Source: Planctomycetota bacterium (GTDB lineage Bacteria; Planctomycetota; UBA1135; GCA-002686595). From it: DNA of 64,000 bases. The stretch covers positions 1 to 64,000 of the forward strand of contig JAJDEV010000276.1 in NCBI GenBank assembly GCA_029259605.1. The letters are read 5' to 3'. Both the position numbers and the translations under genes were made by a program. The notes under the pieces are model-generated. The model was not told the DNA's origin. It made no database searches and was given only the letters and a program-made list of their open reading frames with translations. This document shows, in pieces, positions 61,966-64,000 of the stretch (position 1 is its first letter; every line of letters starts with the position of its first letter).

Positions 61966-62532
61966 ATGGTCGTCGAGCTCTCCCAACTCTGGTTGCCGAT
62001 CCTCCTCTCCGGAGTCGCCGTCTTCTTCCTCGGCTTCCTGATGTGGATGGTCTTCCCGCATCACCGAAGCGATTGGCGCCCGTTGCCGGACGAGGACAGG
62101 GTGATGAAGACGCTGCGCGAACTCGGTGTGGGCGGTGGGCAGTACACCTTCCCGCACTGCAGCGGTCCGGCGCAGATGAAGGACCCCGAGTGGATCGCGA
62201 AGTACAACGCCGGTCCGAAGGGGTTCCTGGTGCTCAAGCACGACGGACCGGAGAGCATGGGCAAGAGCATGATGACGTCGTTCCTGTTCAACGTCATCAC
62301 GGCGATGGCGGTCGCCTACGTCGCGTGCCAGACGCTCAGCGCCGGCGCCGAAGGCCTCGACGTGTTCCGCTTCACCGGAACGGTGGCGTTCATGACGAAC
62401 TCGTTCGGGTTGGTATGGGGCGCGATTTGGTTCGGTCGCACCTGGTCGAGCACACTCAAGGAGATGGGGGACGGCTTCGCGTACAGCGTCGTGACCGCGC
62501 TCCTGTTCATGGCCTTCTGGCCCGGAGCCTGA
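61966..62532 (+). CDS. Membrane protein of unknown function
   Basis: 188 residues with about four membrane helices: LWLPILLSGVAVFFLGFLMWMVF (8-30), SFLFNVITAMAVAYVACQTLS (about 106-126), FTGTVAFMTNSFGLVWGAIWF (about 136-158) and AYSVVTALLFMAFWPG (170-187). The loop between helices 1 and 2 is long, with HHRSDWRPLPDEDRVMKTLRELG and YTFPHCSGP. The protein resembles small uncharacterised inner-membrane proteins seen beside DUF1579/DinB genes; I do not recognise a named family. AGGA at 61955-61958 supports the start. It is followed after 1 bp by dinB-like. Confidence 0.78.
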   Translation: MVVELSQLWLPILLSGVAVFFLGFLMWMVFPHHRSDWRPLPDEDRVMKTLRELGVGGGQYTFPHCSGPAQMKDPEWIAKYNAGPKGFLVLKHDGPESMGKSMMTSFLFNVITAMAVAYVACQTLSAGAEGLDVFRFTGTVAFMTNSFGLVWGAIWFGRTWSSTLKEMGDGFAYSVVTALLFMAFWPGA

Positions 62533-62533
62533 C

Positions 62534-63058
62534 ATGACGAGCACCGAGTTTCGGCGCCCGGCGCCCGGCGACTACGTCGAGTACTACGAGACGTACGTCT
62601 CCAAGGTCACGACGCCCGATGTCGTCGGCTTCCTGCACGAGCAGCGCGACGAGGCGCTCGCGCTCTTCGCCGAGATCCCCGACGAGAAGGCCGACTACCG
62701 CTACGCCGAGGGCAAGTGGTCGACCAAGCAGGTGCTCGGCCATGTCGTCGACGCCGAGTGGGCGTTCACGGGACGCGCGCTGTGGTTCGCGCGCAACGCG
62801 GGCTCTTCGATGCCGGGCATGGACCCCGACGACTTCGTTCGCGGAGGCAACTTCGAGGCGCGCGAGCTCGCGGGTCTCGCCGCGGAGTTCGGGCACGTGC
62901 GCGCCGGCAACCTGATCCTGTTCGAGAGCTTCGACGACGAGATTCTCGAGCGCCGCGGCGAAGCGTCGGGGTGCGCGTTCTCGGTGCGCGCGCAGCTCTT
63001 CATCATCGCCGGGCACGTCCAGCACCACCTCGGAGTGCTGCGCGAGCGCTACCTCTGA
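62534..63058 (+). CDS. DinB-like metalloprotein
   Basis: 174 residues, a four-helix bundle of the DinB/YfiT type. Candidate metal ligands are His in VLGHVVDAEW and the pair in GHVQHHLGVLRERY near the end. RYAEGKWSTKQVLGH is a strong DinB_2 signature. Members include thiol-dependent transferases that use mycothiol or bacillithiol, but many have no assigned role. Probably co-transcribed with the membrane protein. The palindromic element copy 2 begins a few bases after its stop. Confidence 0.9.
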   Translation: MTSTEFRRPAPGDYVEYYETYVSKVTTPDVVGFLHEQRDEALALFAEIPDEKADYRYAEGKWSTKQVLGHVVDAEWAFTGRALWFARNAGSSMPGMDPDDFVRGGNFEARELAGLAAEFGHVRAGNLILFESFDDEILERRGEASGCAFSVRAQLFIIAGHVQHHLGVLRERYL

Positions 63059-63065
63059 TTCCGCT

Positions 63066-63248
63066 CGAGCCCGGATCATTCATGAGGCTTCACCGAGATC
63101 GACGCAGCTACGCGCCATCTCAGCACTTCCCTCCCTCGCCGGGTTCGACGACCCGTCGAGGTCGCCTGCACGCGCTTCGGTGGCGAAGCGCTGATCTGGC
63201 GCACATCCGCGTCGATCTCGGCCAAGCCTCATGAAGAACCCGCTCTAG
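63066..63248 (+). repeat. 182-bp palindromic element, copy 2
   Basis: Same family as 10442-10623, about 85 % identical by eye, in the opposite chromosomal orientation. The outer arms contain TCATGAGGCTT (63079-63090 and the complement near 63221-63233). The centre CGGGTTCGACGACCCG is conserved exactly. It begins 8 bp after the DinB stop codon and ends 33 bp before the ATG of the next gene. Read downstream of its host gene it has the same orientation as copy 1 downstream of the kinase gene. Confidence 0.85.
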
Positions 63249-63281
63249 GAGCCCGGCCCAGCGGCCGATAGTCGTTGGGTC

Positions 63282-64000
63282 ATGACGAGTGGATCGCTGT
63301 CGAGTTCGGCGCACGACGCGGCGCCGCGCGTGCTCGGACTGCCCGAGCACTGGTTCTTCCTGCTCGTCGGCGCGGTCACCGCGCCCGTCTTCGCGCTGAC
63401 GCCGCTGCTGTCCTTCATGGGATGGTTCGTCGGGTCGATCGCGCACGAGCTCGGACACACGCTCGTCGCGTGGTTCTTCGGCATTCCGTCGTTCCCCGCG
63501 ATTCGCCTCGACGGTCACGCCGCGACCGTGCACGAGGAGCCCGTGTTCTTCTTCGCCGTCGTCCTCTGGATCGCGCTCGTCGGGGGCGCGACGCGCGTCG
63601 GCACGGGACGTGTGCGCATCGCGGCGGTCGCGGTCGCGCTCGTCGGTTATCCGCTCTTGACGTGGACCTCGGCGCAGCCGTTGCTCGTCCTCGCCGGCGG
63701 ACACCTGACCGAACTCGCGATCGGCGCCGTGTTCCTGTGGCGCGCGATGACCGGCGGGTTCACGGCTTCCGTCGCGGAGCGCGGCCTGTACGGAACGATC
63801 GGCTGGCTGCTCGTGGGGACGAACGTGGTGCTCACCGCGCGCCTCGTCGTCAGCGATCAGGCGCGCGACCTCTATCGCGGCAGCGGGTCGTTCGGATTGA
63901 CCAACGACTACATCCGCATCGCGAACGGGTTCGCCGAAGGCTCGGTGCCGTTCGTCGCCGGCGTCATGACGCTGGTCGGAATCGGCGTCGTCGTCGCGAC
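63282..64000 (+). CDS. Membrane protein with HELGH motif, M50-like (cut by window end)
   Basis: 239 residues visible, open at the right edge. The first helix (about 24-46) is followed by FVGSIAHELGHTLVAWFFGIPSFP, in which HELGH has the HEXXH form of intramembrane zinc metalloproteases. More membrane helices follow (FFFAVVLWIALVGGA, IAAVAVALVGYPLL, LYGTIGWLLVGTNVVL). A GHLTELAIG segment follows at about residue 139. It could be an M50/site-2-protease relative or a non-catalytic membrane protein; the second metal motif was not confirmed. A TAGTCG hexamer lies 8 bp before the ATG. Confidence 0.65.
   Translation, partial: MTSGSLSSSAHDAAPRVLGLPEHWFFLLVGAVTAPVFALTPLLSFMGWFVGSIAHELGHTLVAWFFGIPSFPAIRLDGHAATVHEEPVFFFAVVLWIALVGGATRVGTGRVRIAAVAVALVGYPLLTWTSAQPLLVLAGGHLTELAIGAVFLWRAMTGGFTASVAERGLYGTIGWLLVGTNVVLTARLVVSDQARDLYRGSGSFGLTNDYIRIANGFAEGSVPFVAGVMTLVGIGVVVA

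Noticed and set aside
63128-63160. tRNA-like TTCGA stem-loop in the palindromic element
   Set aside because: Only a T-arm-like hairpin is seen; there is no cloverleaf, anticodon arm or acceptor stem.

Overview
The window is a high-GC (roughly 70 %) bacterial chromosome segment with tightly packed genes and many GTG starts where genes overlap. The gene content points most strongly to Planctomycetota: an ECF sigma factor fused through a membrane helix to carboxypeptidase-regulatory-like repeats, a WD40-tailed Ser/Thr kinase, a CRTAC1/ASPIC-type FG-GAP protein overlapping a TPR protein, a PQQ-type propeller lipoprotein, and an Act (alternative complex III) plus caa3 oxidase operon. This assignment is an inference from gene families; Acidobacteriota or another deep Gram-negative lineage is not excluded. 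Outer-membrane proteins (TonB receptor, porin) and lipoproteins show a diderm envelope.

Layout. 1-208: non-coding, with fused ends of two palindromic repeat families. 209-1396 (+): secreted glycosidase-like protein. 6414-1372 (-): YfiR-like protein, hybrid histidine kinase and TonB receptor, translationally coupled in part. 9666-6544 (-): TolB-propeller/amidohydrolase. 10431-9724 (-): SMUG1 uracil-DNA glycosylase. 15931-10639 (-): small secreted protein, membrane-anchored carboxypeptidase-regulatory-like protein and kinase-WD40 protein. 16229-16999 (+): alpha/beta hydrolase, convergent with an AsmA-like protein (19455-17158) across a palindromic element. 21073-19526 (-): FG-GAP protein.

33360-21157 (-) is one 12-gene respiratory operon: actA-B-C-D-E-F, a small membrane protein, a SCO copper chaperone and ctaC-D-E-F. 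It encodes a quinol:cytochrome c oxidoreductase that lacks bc1 and a type A2 caa3 oxidase, so electrons can pass from quinol to oxygen through one co-expressed assembly. Upstream lies an Fpg/Nei glycosylase (34667-33786). 39995-34738 (-) is a second unusual operon: porin, transglutaminase-like lipoprotein, zinc-finger/TusA-like protein, DsrE-like protein, TusA-OsmC fusion and a short MetE-like thiol methyltransferase, closed by a 20-bp-stem terminator. It looks like a persulfide/thiol system of unassigned function.

From 40 kb to 53 kb the plus strand dominates: an orphan 1993-residue alpha-2-macroglobulin, a GAF protein, two tandem GNAT-like paralogues and the transmembrane sigma factor, with a polytopic GT-C-like protein on the minus strand. 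From 61.2 kb back to 53.3 kb on the minus strand lie a VOC protein, a YHS-like lipoprotein, glycerol kinase, a PH-domain protein, the PQQ-propeller lipoprotein, CRTAC1 and the TPR protein. The window ends with DUF1579, a membrane protein, DinB, a second copy of the 182-bp palindromic element and a truncated membrane protein with an HELGH motif.

No rRNA, tRNA, CRISPR array, intact insertion sequence or replication origin was seen. The best candidates for undescribed biology are the sulfur-carrier/MetE-like operon, the palindromic elements placed directly after stop codons (one supplies the stop codons of two convergent genes), and the membrane-spanning sigma factor.
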